Source: Anabaena sphaerica FACHB-251 (GTDB taxonomy: Bacteria > Cyanobacteriota > Cyanobacteriia > Cyanobacteriales > Nostocaceae). Taken from it: a DNA stretch of 64,000 nt. Position 1 is the first letter of the stretch. Every line of letters starts with the position of its first letter. The stretch lies in assembly GCF_014696825.1 (NCBI RefSeq), contig NZ_JACJQU010000002.1:372001-436000 (forward strand). Reading direction: 5' to 3'. The position numbers and the translations under genes were made by a program. The notes below the pieces were generated by a model. It was not told the DNA's origin and did not search any database. It saw nothing but the letters and a program-made list of their open reading frames with translations. Shown here in pieces: positions 54,843-63,080 of the stretch.

Positions 54843-56237
54843 TTATAAATCAGTAATTAACCTTGCCTTTCTCAGCATAAATTTTAGTGCTGTCTCTTCT
54901 CTGGAAATAATATCAGCTTTTACTTGCATTCCTGATTGGATATAACATTGGTGATTACTGTTACCAAATTGAAGAGTTTCAGGTTGAATAGTTGCTTCAA
55001 AATAACTACTAGATGTTGCCAGTCCCGTATTATTACTTTGGGTTGTAATTACGTCGGGAGAAATCGTTTTAACAACACCCTTAAGAGTTCCATAATCAGG
55101 ATATGGGCAGGCATCAACACGTAATTGGACTTTTTGACCAACGGCAACTTTTTTAATTTCAGCGGTAGGAATTATAGCTTTAATAACTAGAGAAGCATTA
55201 TTAGGAACAATCTCAGCAATAGATTCACTAGGACGTACTACTTGACCAGGATTGCGTAAATTTAGTTTGAGGATAATACCGTTACTAGTGGCAACGATAA
55301 TGCTTTTGTGGATCTGATTGTCTATTTGTTGTAATTCTTTTTGAAATTGCTGAATCTGGGTTTGAAATTGCACTCGACGCTCAATTAATGCTTGTTTTTC
55401 TTTATTTAGACTAGCAATATTAGCTTGACCTTTAGCAGTTTCTTGGGCAATACGTTCTTGTGCCATCATCACCATTGCTGTAGTTGGATTCACCGCAGCT
55501 TTAGCTGAGTTGACTTTAATTTTGGCTATTTCAAAAGATTTCTTTTCAGCTTCTAATGTTAATTGTGTCTGCTGCACAACCAATTGTTTCTGCTCAAATT
55601 CTCGTCGGCCAATGGCACCAATTTGTGATAATTGCTGATAGCGATCGCGATCCATTTTCGCAAATTCTAAATCAGCTTGGGCTTTTTGTAAATCCGTTTT
55701 GGCTTTTTCCCAACTTGCTTCAGCTGTAAAAAATTCACTTTGGGTATTAATTTGTCGTTCTTGATATTCCCGTTGGTTGCGTAACAAATCCGCTTTTGCC
55801 GAAGCAACAACATTTTCTGAAACTTGTTTTTCAGCCAAAATCTGATTATTTAAAATCCGGATTTGGGCATTAATTTGCATTAATTGTAATTTACCTTGTT
55901 GTATATTACCCTGCAATTGACTTTTTTTAATCAGCAATTGATCAGTATCAAGATGGGCAATTACATCACCCATTTTCACAACTTGATTTGCTTTTACCAA
56001 GATACTTTTAATAGTTCCTTCCATTTCCGGTTGTACCACACGAATTTCTCCTGTAGGACGGACAGTAGCATCAACTTTGACTGTGACATTATATTTAATC
56101 CATGAAGAGAGGGTAATTCCAGTAGCAACAGTACCAATGAGAAATATTCCTGCTAAAGATGTCCAACGACTAATAGGAGGAAGAAACTCATTATTTTCTA
56201 CCGAAGGGATAAATTTTTGATTATGAGTGTAGAGCAT
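54843..56237 (-). CDS. HlyD-family membrane fusion protein of a peptide exporter
   Basis: About 464 residues. One N-terminal membrane helix (about 25-45), a lipoyl/barrel-sandwich half (VRPTGEIRVVQPEMEGTIKSILVKANQVVKMGDVI), a long alpha-hairpin with coiled coil (about 110-300), the second lipoyl half and a C-terminal beta-barrel. It bridges the inner-membrane ABC exporter to the outer membrane. The frame opens at 56360, inside the ABC gene; the ATG at 56237, 23 bases after the ABC stop and preceded by AGGTAAG, is the likely start. Last gene of the export run. Confidence 0.9.
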   Translation of the reverse strand: MLYTHNQKFIPSVENNEFLPPISRWTSLAGIFLIGTVATGITLSSWIKYNVTVKVDATVRPTGEIRVVQPEMEGTIKSILVKANQVVKMGDVIAHLDTDQLLIKKSQLQGNIQQGKLQLMQINAQIRILNNQILAEKQVSENVVASAKADLLRNQREYQERQINTQSEFFTAEASWEKAKTDLQKAQADLEFAKMDRDRYQQLSQIGAIGRREFEQKQLVVQQTQLTLEAEKKSFEIAKIKVNSAKAAVNPTTAMVMMAQERIAQETAKGQANIASLNKEKQALIERRVQFQTQIQQFQKELQQIDNQIHKSIIVATSNGIILKLNLRNPGQVVRPSESIAEIVPNNASLVIKAIIPTAEIKKVAVGQKVQLRVDACPYPDYGTLKGVVKTISPDVITTQSNNTGLATSSSYFEATIQPETLQFGNSNHQCYIQSGMQVKADIISREETALKFMLRKARLITDL

Positions 56238-56260
56238 ACTTACCTGATAATTAAGATGAA

Positions 56261-58411
56261 TTAGGGATTTAAAAAATCTAAATGTTCCCCTGTTTTTGCT
56301 TTTAATTCCTCCAAAGAACCTTGTAGTTTTAATCTTCCCTGATCTAGCAAAACAATCCAATCAGCACGATTAATTACCTTGGGACGGTGAGTAATTAAAA
56401 TCGTTGTTTGACCCCGACGATGTTTAAATAATTGATCCAAAACTTCCGCTTCACTTACAGGATCAAGTCCCCCTGTAGATTCATCTAAAATCAAAATTGG
56501 GGGTTCGGTGACAATAGCTCTAGCTATGGCTAATCTTTGACGTTGACCACCGGAAATATTAGCGCCAAATTCACCTAAAATAGTTTGATATTTTTCTGGA
56601 AGTTTACTGATAAATTCATCAGCGCCAGAAATTTGACAAGCTCTCACAATTTGCTCAAATGTAACATAGGGCGATCCTAAACGGAAGTTTTCGACAATAG
56701 AACGACTCCAAAAATGAGCATCTTGGGGAACAAGTACCACCTGTTGACGTAGACTTTCTAGAGAAAGGTCTTGGAGGTTATAAAGTCCAATGCGGATATT
56801 TCCAGATTGGAGAGTATATAATCCAGCTATTAATTTAGCAAGACTACTTTTACCACATCCAGATTTGCCAATTAAAGCAACAACTTGGCCACCAGGAATT
56901 GTTAAAGAAAAGTCTTCTAAGAGGTCAATTCTGCCTGCATAGTGAAAGTTAATGTTTGTACAACAAATATCAGCATCTGCGGGAATTTTAGCAAAAGGCT
57001 TTTTTCCATCTCCTTCATTTTCGGGAGTAGCATCAATAACTTCTGTCAGACGTTGTACGGAAGTTTTTGCACGAGTAAATTCTTCAACAAAGCTGATAAC
57101 AGTAGCAATTAAACCCAAGAAATTACCGTTCATTGAGTTAAATGCAAGTAGCTTACCAATGCTGAGATTTTCCGCAGGTTCAATCACTAAATAGCCACCA
57201 AACCAGAGTAAAATAACTCCACCAATACCGGATACAAAACCCGAAAAGGTATTATTAATGATGCCAATTTGAATTGTTCGGTATGTGAGATTAGCCAGAC
57301 GACCAAAACGGCTTTCCAACTCATCCCAAAACTGTGGTGCGGCTGTAGTTGTTTTGAGGGTCAATGCTCCTTTAAAGGTTTCAACTAAAACACCTTGAGT
57401 TTCTGCATCTTGAACTAAAAGCTCACGAGTTTTTTGCTGTAAAGTTGGCTGGAAGATGATTGTAGATAAGGTCATGACCACCGAAATCAATAAAGCTATT
57501 GTCGTCAGCTTCCAGCTATAAAAAATCATGAAACCTAGAGAAATTAACGCAATAAAAAATCTGCTAGGTAAGCTGACAACTAATTGAGCTACTAATTGAT
57601 TAATCTGCTCAATATCTTGCAAACGGCTAACAATTTCACCACTGCGTCGCGCTTCGTAATAACTAAGAGGTAGGCGTAAAATCTGCCGTCCAAAATCTAA
57701 AACTAGTCCTAATTGTAGCTGTTGAGCAAAGTGAGCAATTAAGTTAGATTGCACAAATGAAAGACTATTAGAAACAAAATTCATTACTACTACAGAAATT
57801 GCCACAGTAGTAAGCAATTTCGTGTCACCTCTCACCAGCACATCATCGGTGAGAATTTGCAACAAGAAAGGAGAAGCTAAAGATAGCAAACCCAAGAGTA
57901 AATTTAGAGGTAAAGCTTGGACTAAAATAGCGCGATAAATCCAAACTCTCCTGAAAAACCGCCAAAAACCTCCAGTTTTATCACTTTCTTGTTCAAAAAA
58001 GCGAATGGGATCTGGTTCTAGTAACAGAATTAACCAATCTTTCCAACCTTCAATTAAGTCTTTTCTAGAAAGATGTCTAACTCCGACTGCGGGATCTGCA
58101 ATGAGATAATTTTTGCCTTTTTTACCGTATAAAACAACCCAATGATTTCCTTTCCAATGAATAATTGCTGGTAAGGGTGCTTCATTCATTCTATCAAGCA
58201 ATTCTGGTGAGGTTTTGACGGGGTTAGCTTTAAAACCAAGGCTTTCTGCACCTCTTCTTAATCCTAATAATGTAGTTCCAGATTGTCCAGTTCCGACGGC
58301 TTCACGAATGCGGTTGAGGGTGAAATTATGACCGTAATATTTAGCAATTGCAGCCAAACAAGCTGCACCACAGTCTTCTTCACTGTGCTGTTTAACAAAT
58401 TGTATTTTCAT
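56261..58411 (-). CDS. Peptidase-containing ABC transporter (C39, PCAT type)
   Basis: 716 residues. The N-terminal C39 peptidase (1-135) has Q8, C14, H90 and D106, the complete active site that cuts after double glycine. Six membrane helices (about 165-440) follow, then an ATPase with Walker A (515-523, GKSGCGKSS), signature ISGGQ (619-623), Walker B ILILDE (639-644) and H-loop H675. The D-loop region reads STGGLDP instead of ATSALD, a mild oddity. It should remove leaders from the four upstream precursors and export the cores. Confidence 0.95.
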   Translation of the reverse strand: MKIQFVKQHSEEDCGAACLAAIAKYYGHNFTLNRIREAVGTGQSGTTLLGLRRGAESLGFKANPVKTSPELLDRMNEAPLPAIIHWKGNHWVVLYGKKGKNYLIADPAVGVRHLSRKDLIEGWKDWLILLLEPDPIRFFEQESDKTGGFWRFFRRVWIYRAILVQALPLNLLLGLLSLASPFLLQILTDDVLVRGDTKLLTTVAISVVVMNFVSNSLSFVQSNLIAHFAQQLQLGLVLDFGRQILRLPLSYYEARRSGEIVSRLQDIEQINQLVAQLVVSLPSRFFIALISLGFMIFYSWKLTTIALLISVVMTLSTIIFQPTLQQKTRELLVQDAETQGVLVETFKGALTLKTTTAAPQFWDELESRFGRLANLTYRTIQIGIINNTFSGFVSGIGGVILLWFGGYLVIEPAENLSIGKLLAFNSMNGNFLGLIATVISFVEEFTRAKTSVQRLTEVIDATPENEGDGKKPFAKIPADADICCTNINFHYAGRIDLLEDFSLTIPGGQVVALIGKSGCGKSSLAKLIAGLYTLQSGNIRIGLYNLQDLSLESLRQQVVLVPQDAHFWSRSIVENFRLGSPYVTFEQIVRACQISGADEFISKLPEKYQTILGEFGANISGGQRQRLAIARAIVTEPPILILDESTGGLDPVSEAEVLDQLFKHRRGQTTILITHRPKVINRADWIVLLDQGRLKLQGSLEELKAKTGEHLDFLNP

Positions 58412-58527
58412 AATTTCATTAAAAACTATAAAAAAAATGACAATATATTATTTCTCATTTTTTCTGAATGTCTGGTAAACACTGGTAAATATAAATCATC
58501 GTTATTTTGGGTTCAAAATGATGTAGT

Positions 58528-58644
58528 TAAGTAAGTCGGCACGAAAAACCCAAGATATGTAACAAAATGTAAAATCACTGAAAGTCTCTTCCCTCTTGCC
58601 TTTTGCCTTGCCATAACGATAAATTTTAACGCCTACCTACTTAT
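58528..58644. mobile_element. MITE-like element, TAAGTAAGT family, copy d, inside the peptide locus
   Basis: 117 bp, ends TAAGTAAGTCGGCA (58528-58541) and CGCCTACCTACTTA (58631-58644). It sits between the 107-residue precursor gene and the ABC gene, and its hairpin could weaken read-through or carry its own signals. Confidence 0.78.
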
Positions 58645-58658
58645 CATTCTGATTCGTA

Positions 58659-58982
58659 TTAGAAAAAATTCAATATCCTTGATAAGAAGCTACCACCTTT
58701 GGTTAATTTGTTAAATTGACGACTACCACCACCAAACAATGAAAATAAAACAAAAGTTGTCCGAGAAAATTGATATTCAGTTTCATTCCTTGATGTACCA
58801 CTAAAGTTATCTTGAGAAATATTCATTTCACTCAGTCCCCTAGTGTATATATTTGTATGTTCGGAGAAGATATACAACATTCCCAAGGGTACAGATGATC
58901 TGCCCCCAGATGCAGACTCCATTTCCTTTTCTGATACACCTATAAATAGGTCGGATTTGTTGGTTTGTATGTTATCAGACAT
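58659..58982 (-). CDS. Double-glycine leader peptide precursor (type 2)
   Basis: 107 residues. The leader (1-27) ends LFIGVSEKEMESASGG, with Val at -12, Ser at -11, Met at -7, Glu at -6 and GG at -2/-1, matching C39 substrates. The 80-residue core starts RSSVPLGMLYIF, is Ser/Thr/Asn/Phe-rich, has no Cys, and contains FGGGSR and a C-terminal FLSRILNFF helix. The frame also opens at 59024, but AGAGG eight bases before the ATG at 58982 fixes this start. Its core is unlike the three upstream ones. Probably a bacteriocin-like or signalling peptide. Confidence 0.75.
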   Translation of the reverse strand: MSDNIQTNKSDLFIGVSEKEMESASGGRSSVPLGMLYIFSEHTNIYTRGLSEMNISQDNFSGTSRNETEYQFSRTTFVLFSLFGGGSRQFNKLTKGGSFLSRILNFF

Positions 58983-59006
58983 GGTAAAACCTCTTTTTTC
59001 TGAAAA

Positions 59007-59046
59007 ATAAGATTTATGTATCACAAAAATGATACATAAATCTTAT
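59007..59046 (-). promoter_or_regulatory. Perfect 17-bp hairpin before the type 2 precursor
   Basis: ATAAGATTTATGTATCA (59007-59023) and its exact complement (59030-59046) flank CAAAAA. On the minus strand it lies between precursor copy A and the type 2 precursor, ends 24 bases before the type 2 start codon, and is followed by TTTT. It could be an attenuator/terminator or a dimeric operator. Confidence 0.6.
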
Positions 59047-59195
59047 CCTAATTGGTCACTAAAAGTGGTAGGTTTAAAACATTGACGAGCATCTAATACA
59101 GTGGGATGATTCGATGTTTTTCTTCTCTTTTACCACTTCTATTCAACAGGTGAAAAAAACGAAACTCAAGTGTATTTATAGCGAAATACTACACT

Positions 59196-59426
59196 CTATC
59201 CCCGTAAACCAGGAAAGGCATTAGCTACCAGACGAGTTCTAGCAGCAGTGATGACATTCAAATTATCTTGCTTACCTTCTGCAACGCTACCATCGAAGCC
59301 TGAAGCAGCTCGACCAGCTTGGCTAGTTTGACGACCACGAAAACGAGTGTTAAAACTTGCAATTTCCACACCACCAGATACGATTTCTTGATTTTCAACG
59401 GATACTGCGGTAAATAAGTTAGACAT
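59196..59426 (-). CDS. Double-glycine leader peptide precursor, copy A
   Basis: 76 residues. The leader (1-19) ends LFTAVSVENQEIVSGG with Val at -12 and -4 and GG at -2/-1. The 57-residue core is Cys-free, rich in Arg, Gly and Ala with seven Arg, one Lys and four acidic residues, and ends AFPGLRG. The frame opens earlier at 59555, but AAGGAG nine bases before the ATG at 59426 fixes the start. The protein is identical to copy B. Likely exported by the C39 ABC transporter downstream; no modifying enzyme is in the window. Confidence 0.82.
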   Translation of the reverse strand: MSNLFTAVSVENQEIVSGGVEIASFNTRFRGRQTSQAGRAASGFDGSVAEGKQDNLNVITAARTRLVANAFPGLRG

Positions 59427-59493
59427 GATAGATATCTCCTTGATCTTGATTTGAGTTATCGCTGGGAGTTGATTTGTCTTTGCGTGCTGCTCA

Positions 59494-59525
59494 ACTCCTC
59501 GCTTGTTAATAGAATATCGAGGAGT
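59494..59525 (-). promoter_or_regulatory. 8-bp hairpin upstream of precursor copy A
   Basis: ACTCCTCG (59494-59501) and CGAGGAGT (59518-59525) flank 16 bases, 68 bases upstream of the start codon. The same pair is at 60418-60449 and 61348-61379, before copies B and C. Confidence 0.5.
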
Positions 59526-59996
59526 AACTCTTGAAGTCATGCTCAATTTCTGCAAACTTAATTACCAGATTTAGAAATCCATATTTCCGAAAAATACACG
59601 CGCCAATTACCAGTAATATCATGTTCTTGTAACGACTTAGCAATTGATGATTTACAATTGTTTCATTTAAGGTTTCAAACCTCCCCTTTGAAGGGGAAAA
59701 AATCAAAAAAGTCCGCTCTTTCAATCCTCTCCTTTCAAGGGAGAGCTAATTATCAATTGTTCATTGTTAATTGTCCATTATTGAACATTGAGATAAAAGG
59801 GGTGCAGAGGTAAAGAATTGAAAATCTATGATTTGTATCGGGCTTTTCATGAAATGGTATAACCTTTCCGACACGGGAAGTGAGAAACTTAAAACCCCTC
59901 CCCTTATTAGGAGAGAGGTTTTTAACTGTTGAAAAAAGTAAATTTCAGTAAATTTCTCAGCGGATGTCTGAAAACTATTAAGTGTGGTATGCAACA

Positions 59997-60070
59997 CTTG
60001 TAGATCACCCTAAATTCCCCTTAAAAAGGAGGAATTTAGCCCCCCCCTTTTTTAAGGGTTGGGGGGTAGC
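59997..60070. repeat. Stable hairpin in unit A spacer
   Basis: CTAAATTCC (60010-60018) pairs with GGAATTTAG (60031-60039) around CCTT/AAGG. A C-run and G-run (CCCCCCC ... GGGGGG, about 60040-60066) follow. Repeated 924 bases on in unit B. It lies downstream of precursor copy B on the minus strand, so it can terminate that transcript. Confidence 0.5.
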
Positions 60071-60119
60071 TCAATCAATTCTGATGCTTCTCAGACATCC
60101 TCTAGCGAAATACTACACT

Positions 60120-60350
60120 CTATCCCCGTAAACCAGGAAAGGCATTAGCTACCAGACGAGTTCTAGCAGCAGTGATGACATTCAAATTATCTTGCTTACC
60201 TTCTGCAACGCTACCATCGAAGCCTGAAGCAGCTCGACCAGCTTGGCTAGTTTGACGACCACGAAAACGAGTGTTAAAACTTGCAATTTCCACACCACCA
60301 GATACGATTTCTTGATTTTCAACGGATACTGCGGTAAATAAGTTAGACAT
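60120..60350 (-). CDS. Double-glycine leader peptide precursor, copy B
   Basis: 76 residues, identical in protein to copy A, with the same AAGGAG nine bases before the ATG at 60350. The leader ends VSGG after 19 residues. The full upstream leader hairpin (60418-60449) is kept, so it should be expressed in the same way. Confidence 0.82.
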   Translation of the reverse strand: MSNLFTAVSVENQEIVSGGVEIASFNTRFRGRQTSQAGRAASGFDGSVAEGKQDNLNVITAARTRLVANAFPGLRG

Positions 60351-60417
60351 GATAGATATCTCCTTGATCTTGATTTGAGTTATCGCTGGGAGTTGATTTG
60401 TCTTTGCGTGCTGCTCA

Positions 60418-60449
60418 ACTCCTCGCTTGTTAATAGAATATCGAGGAGT
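60418..60449 (-). promoter_or_regulatory. 8-bp hairpin upstream of precursor copy B
   Basis: ACTCCTCG and CGAGGAGT as in copy A, shifted by exactly 924 bases. Confidence 0.5.
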
Positions 60450-61043
60450 AACTCTTGAAGTCATGCTCAATTTCTGCAAACTTAATTACCAGATTTAGAA
60501 ATCCATATTTCCGAAAAATACACGCGCCAATTACCAGTAATATCATGTTCTTGTAACGACTTAGCAATTGATGATTTACAATTGTTTCATTTAAGGTTTC
60601 AAACCTCCCCTTTGAAGGGGAAAAAATCAAAAAAGTCCGCTCTTTCAATCCTCTCCTTTCAAGGGAGAGCTAATTATCAATTGTTCATTGTTAATTGTCC
60701 ATTATTGAACATTGAGATAAAAGGGGTGCAGAGGTAAAGAATTGAAAATCTATGATTTGTATCGGGCTTTTCATGAAATGGTATAACCTTTCCGACACGG
60801 GAAGTGAGAAACTTAAAACCCCTCCCCTTATTAGGAGAGAGGTTTTTAACTGTTGAAAAAAGTAAATTTCAGTAAATTTCTCAGCGGATGTCTGAAAACT
60901 ATTAAGTGTGGTATGCAACACTTGTAGATCACCCTAAATTCCCCTTAAAAAGGAGGAATTTAGCCCCCCCCTTTTTTAAGGGTTGGGGGGTAGCTCAATC
61001 AATTCTGATGCTTCTCAGACATCCTCTAGCGAAATACTACACT

Positions 61044-61274
61044 CTATCCACGTAAACCAGGAAAGGCATTAGCTACCAGACGAGTTCTAGCAGCAGTGAT
61101 GACATTCTCATTAGCTTGTCCACCTTTTGCAATGCTACCATCGAAGCCTGAAGCAGCTAGACCAGCTTGGATAGTGCGACGACCACGAAAACGAGTGTTA
61201 AAACTTGCAATTTCCAAACCACCAGATACGATTTCTTGATTTTCAACGGATACTGCGGTAAATAAGTTAGACAT
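61044..61274 (-). CDS. Double-glycine leader peptide precursor, diverged copy C
   Basis: 76 residues. The leader is identical to copies A and B (19 residues, VSGG). The core differs at nine of 57 positions (1, 14, 16, 20, 29, 31, 33, 35, 37), all in the first two thirds, while the last 20 residues are unchanged. The start at 61274 is fixed by AAGGAG. It has a six-base ATCTTG insertion in the leader DNA. As the most upstream gene it should lie nearest the operon promoter. Confidence 0.82.
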   Translation of the reverse strand: MSNLFTAVSVENQEIVSGGLEIASFNTRFRGRRTIQAGLAASGFDGSIAKGGQANENVITAARTRLVANAFPGLRG

Positions 61275-61860
61275 GATAGATATCTCCTTGATCTTGATCT
61301 TGATCTTAGTTATTGCTGGGAGTTGATTTGTCTTTGCGTGCTGCTCAACTCCTCGCTTGTTAATAGAATATCGAGGAGTAACCCTTGAAGTCATGCTCAA
61401 TTTCTGCAAACTTAATTACCAGATTTAGAAATCTACGTTTCCGAAAAATACACGCGCTAATTACAAGTAATTGTGCAAAAATAATAAAGATGAAAATTCC
61501 AGATTCAAAACTCTCTGTTATAGTGGTTCTGGATGGAATTGAAAAAGACAAAACCCCCTTCCTGAAATGGGAAGCGAGCAATTTGAAACCCCTATCCTTG
61601 TGGGAGAGAGGTTTGGAAAGAGGTCTTTAACTTTATTTGAATCAAATGCAAAACTATATATATAAATGAAGTGGTTATTTATAGCGAAAACCACACTTTT
61701 ATTTAAATCTCTTTAAAAATCTCTTCAAAAGAATGATTTAACAACTTATAGCAGATTGCAGATCAATGAGGTACAGAATCAAAATTGAAACCTATACACA
61801 TTCGCCAGTTTTACTCCTGACTCCTGACTCCTGCTGTATGTGGTTAATAAGTTGCTAAAT
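61275..61860. other. Upstream region of the precursor run
   Basis: No gene. It includes the copy C leader with ACTCCTCG/CGAGGAGT (61348-61379). At about 61677-61693 TTATTTATAGCGAAAACCACAC resembles the unit start (TATTTATAGCGAAATACTAC at 59173), perhaps a relic of a fourth unit. Heptamer CTGACTC repeats are at 61815-61835. Confidence 0.5.
61348..61379 (-). promoter_or_regulatory. 8-bp hairpin upstream of precursor copy C
   Basis: ACTCCTCG (61348-61355) and CGAGGAGT (61372-61379). Kept in the diverged copy, which suggests selection for the structure. Confidence 0.5.
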
Positions 61861-62304
61861 TTACGAAGATACATTTTCAACCAAGCGATCGCTTCGCTCG
61901 CTACAGGCATCGCGAATTCCTGTCAATTGTTCTTGACTATTCACTGGACATCTTGGCACTGGTAATTCATTATTAGGCCAGGTGTCCAAATAATAACAAG
62001 GACACAATATTGATGGCATTCCCATAGTCTTAACGGGTACTAACATCGCACAGCGTCCACAAGGAAGCACTTCCCATGTTGGTGTCAGGAGTTCAGCTAT
62101 GGTTTCTTGAGTACCTTCTAAATAACAGTCACGGGTTTCTAAGGAAAGAATTGTTTCCCAAGACTCTTCAAATTCTGGACTATAGCGATCGCCATTTAGG
62201 ACTGAGCTAGGTAAGAAGCTTTGGTCACTATGACCTACTATCACTTTTTTTCCTAACTGAAACCAGTGAGCGAGATATTTTTTAACTTCTTGTTTGTTTG
62301 CCAT
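61861..62304 (-). CDS. Cysteine-containing hypothetical protein
   Basis: 147 residues, no membrane segment. The C-terminal half has CGRC near residue 82 and CPCYYLDTWP near 101-110, plus further Cys, so a metal or redox role is possible. The last 16 residues (DACSERSDRLVENVSS) are encoded by GCGATCGCTTCGCTCGC-type palindromic repeat DNA and probably replaced the original end. Family not recognised. Confidence 0.6.
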   Translation of the reverse strand: MANKQEVKKYLAHWFQLGKKVIVGHSDQSFLPSSVLNGDRYSPEFEESWETILSLETRDCYLEGTQETIAELLTPTWEVLPCGRCAMLVPVKTMGMPSILCPCYYLDTWPNNELPVPRCPVNSQEQLTGIRDACSERSDRLVENVSS

Positions 62305-62360
62305 ATCCTGATTTTAGTTTTTAATTCCGAAATTTTACATGATCAATCTTTAATTTTGAA

Positions 62361-62909
62361 TTAAGACTTTGTTGGTGGTAAGGGAAAACCCAGAATACTG
62401 AGATTAAGAACATGACCACCAGTAACTAAGTAAACCGTCTCACACATTGCGCCTAACTGACGAACCAAACCACCCAAGCGATCGCGAAACTTCCTACCTA
62501 TGGGATAAGCTGGAACTACTCCCCAACCTGTTTCTTCAGCAACAAACAGCAAATCAGCCTCAACTAAAGGTACTAGTTGTAACAACTCTGCCAAGGTTTT
62601 TTCCCAACTTAAATCATCTTGTTCCAGAAAATTAGCTACCCAAGTTCCCAAAGAATCAATCAAAATACAGGTATCAGATTTTGCATTGCTGAAAGTAGCA
62701 GCAAGTTCCACAGGTACAGTGAGAGTTACCCAATCTTGCGGCCGACGTTGTTTGTGTTTTTCAATACGTTGTTGCCACTCTTGATCATGGAGATTTTCAG
62801 TAGCTGTTGCTATATAAATAACTGGTTTCCCGGACTGAATGGCTAAATTTTCCGCCCATTCACTTTTCCCTGAGCGTGCTGGGCCTGTTACTAAAATAAC
62901 TCTACTCAT
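62361..62909 (-). CDS. cobU: Adenosylcobinamide kinase / guanylyltransferase CobU
   Basis: Bifunctional enzyme of the late cobalamin pathway: phosphorylates adenosylcobinamide and transfers GMP to it. 182 residues. P-loop GPARSGKSEWAE at the start, then YIATA, RRPQDW, DSLGTWVANFL and EETGWGVVPAYPIGRKFRD, all typical. The frame opens at 62969, but homologues begin MSRVILVTG, which gives ATG at 62909. No other cobalamin genes and no visible cobalamin riboswitch are nearby. Confidence 0.93.
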   Translation of the reverse strand: MSRVILVTGPARSGKSEWAENLAIQSGKPVIYIATATENLHDQEWQQRIEKHKQRRPQDWVTLTVPVELAATFSNAKSDTCILIDSLGTWVANFLEQDDLSWEKTLAELLQLVPLVEADLLFVAEETGWGVVPAYPIGRKFRDRLGGLVRQLGAMCETVYLVTGGHVLNLSILGFPLPPTKS

Positions 62910-63080
62910 AATTATATTGCCATATATCTGTTCACAATAGTTCAGATTTCCAGTTAAGATTCTTATCAATGACTACTATCTCTTATACAATAAAGAGAAG
63001 TTTCTCGATAAATTTGCGCTCTTAACAAATTCTCAATAGACATAATTCAATACCACTAGAACAAGCTTCAGGATCTCTTT

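Larger units (their letters stand above)
59179..60102. repeat. 924-bp tandem unit A
   Basis: First of two directly repeated 924-bp units that look identical on reading. It contains one precursor gene, its hairpin leader and about 600 bases of non-coding DNA with filler repeats. Unit B is 60103-61026. Confidence 0.9.
60103..61026. repeat. 924-bp tandem unit B
   Basis: Directly follows unit A and looks identical to it base for base over the lines compared, including non-coding parts. The third, diverged copy begins in register at 61027 and matches only to about 61468. Confidence 0.9.

Noticed and set aside
58283-58534. 83-codon plus-strand frame over the start of the ABC transporter gene
   Set aside because: Antisense to the peptidase coding region, with no start signal; codons follow the other strand.
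59506-59724. Open frame of 72 codons in the spacer of unit A (repeated at 60430-60648)
   Set aside because: It overlaps the precursor leader region, has no ribosome binding site and reads like filler DNA. Its repetition is explained by the 924-bp duplication.
59767-59997. Open frame of 76 codons in the spacer of unit A (repeated at 60691-60921)
   Set aside because: Composed of GGTTTTTAAC/CCCC filler repeats, no start signal, no recognisable domain. Its conservation is only the duplication.
54843-61409. Lanthipeptide or cyanobactin cluster
   Set aside because: No LanM, LanB, YcaO or PatA/PatG-like enzyme is present and the cores have no Cys; only leader-cutting export is supported.
62361-62969. 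Cobalamin riboswitch upstream of cobU
   Set aside because: The upstream region has no recognisable B12 box and is too short.
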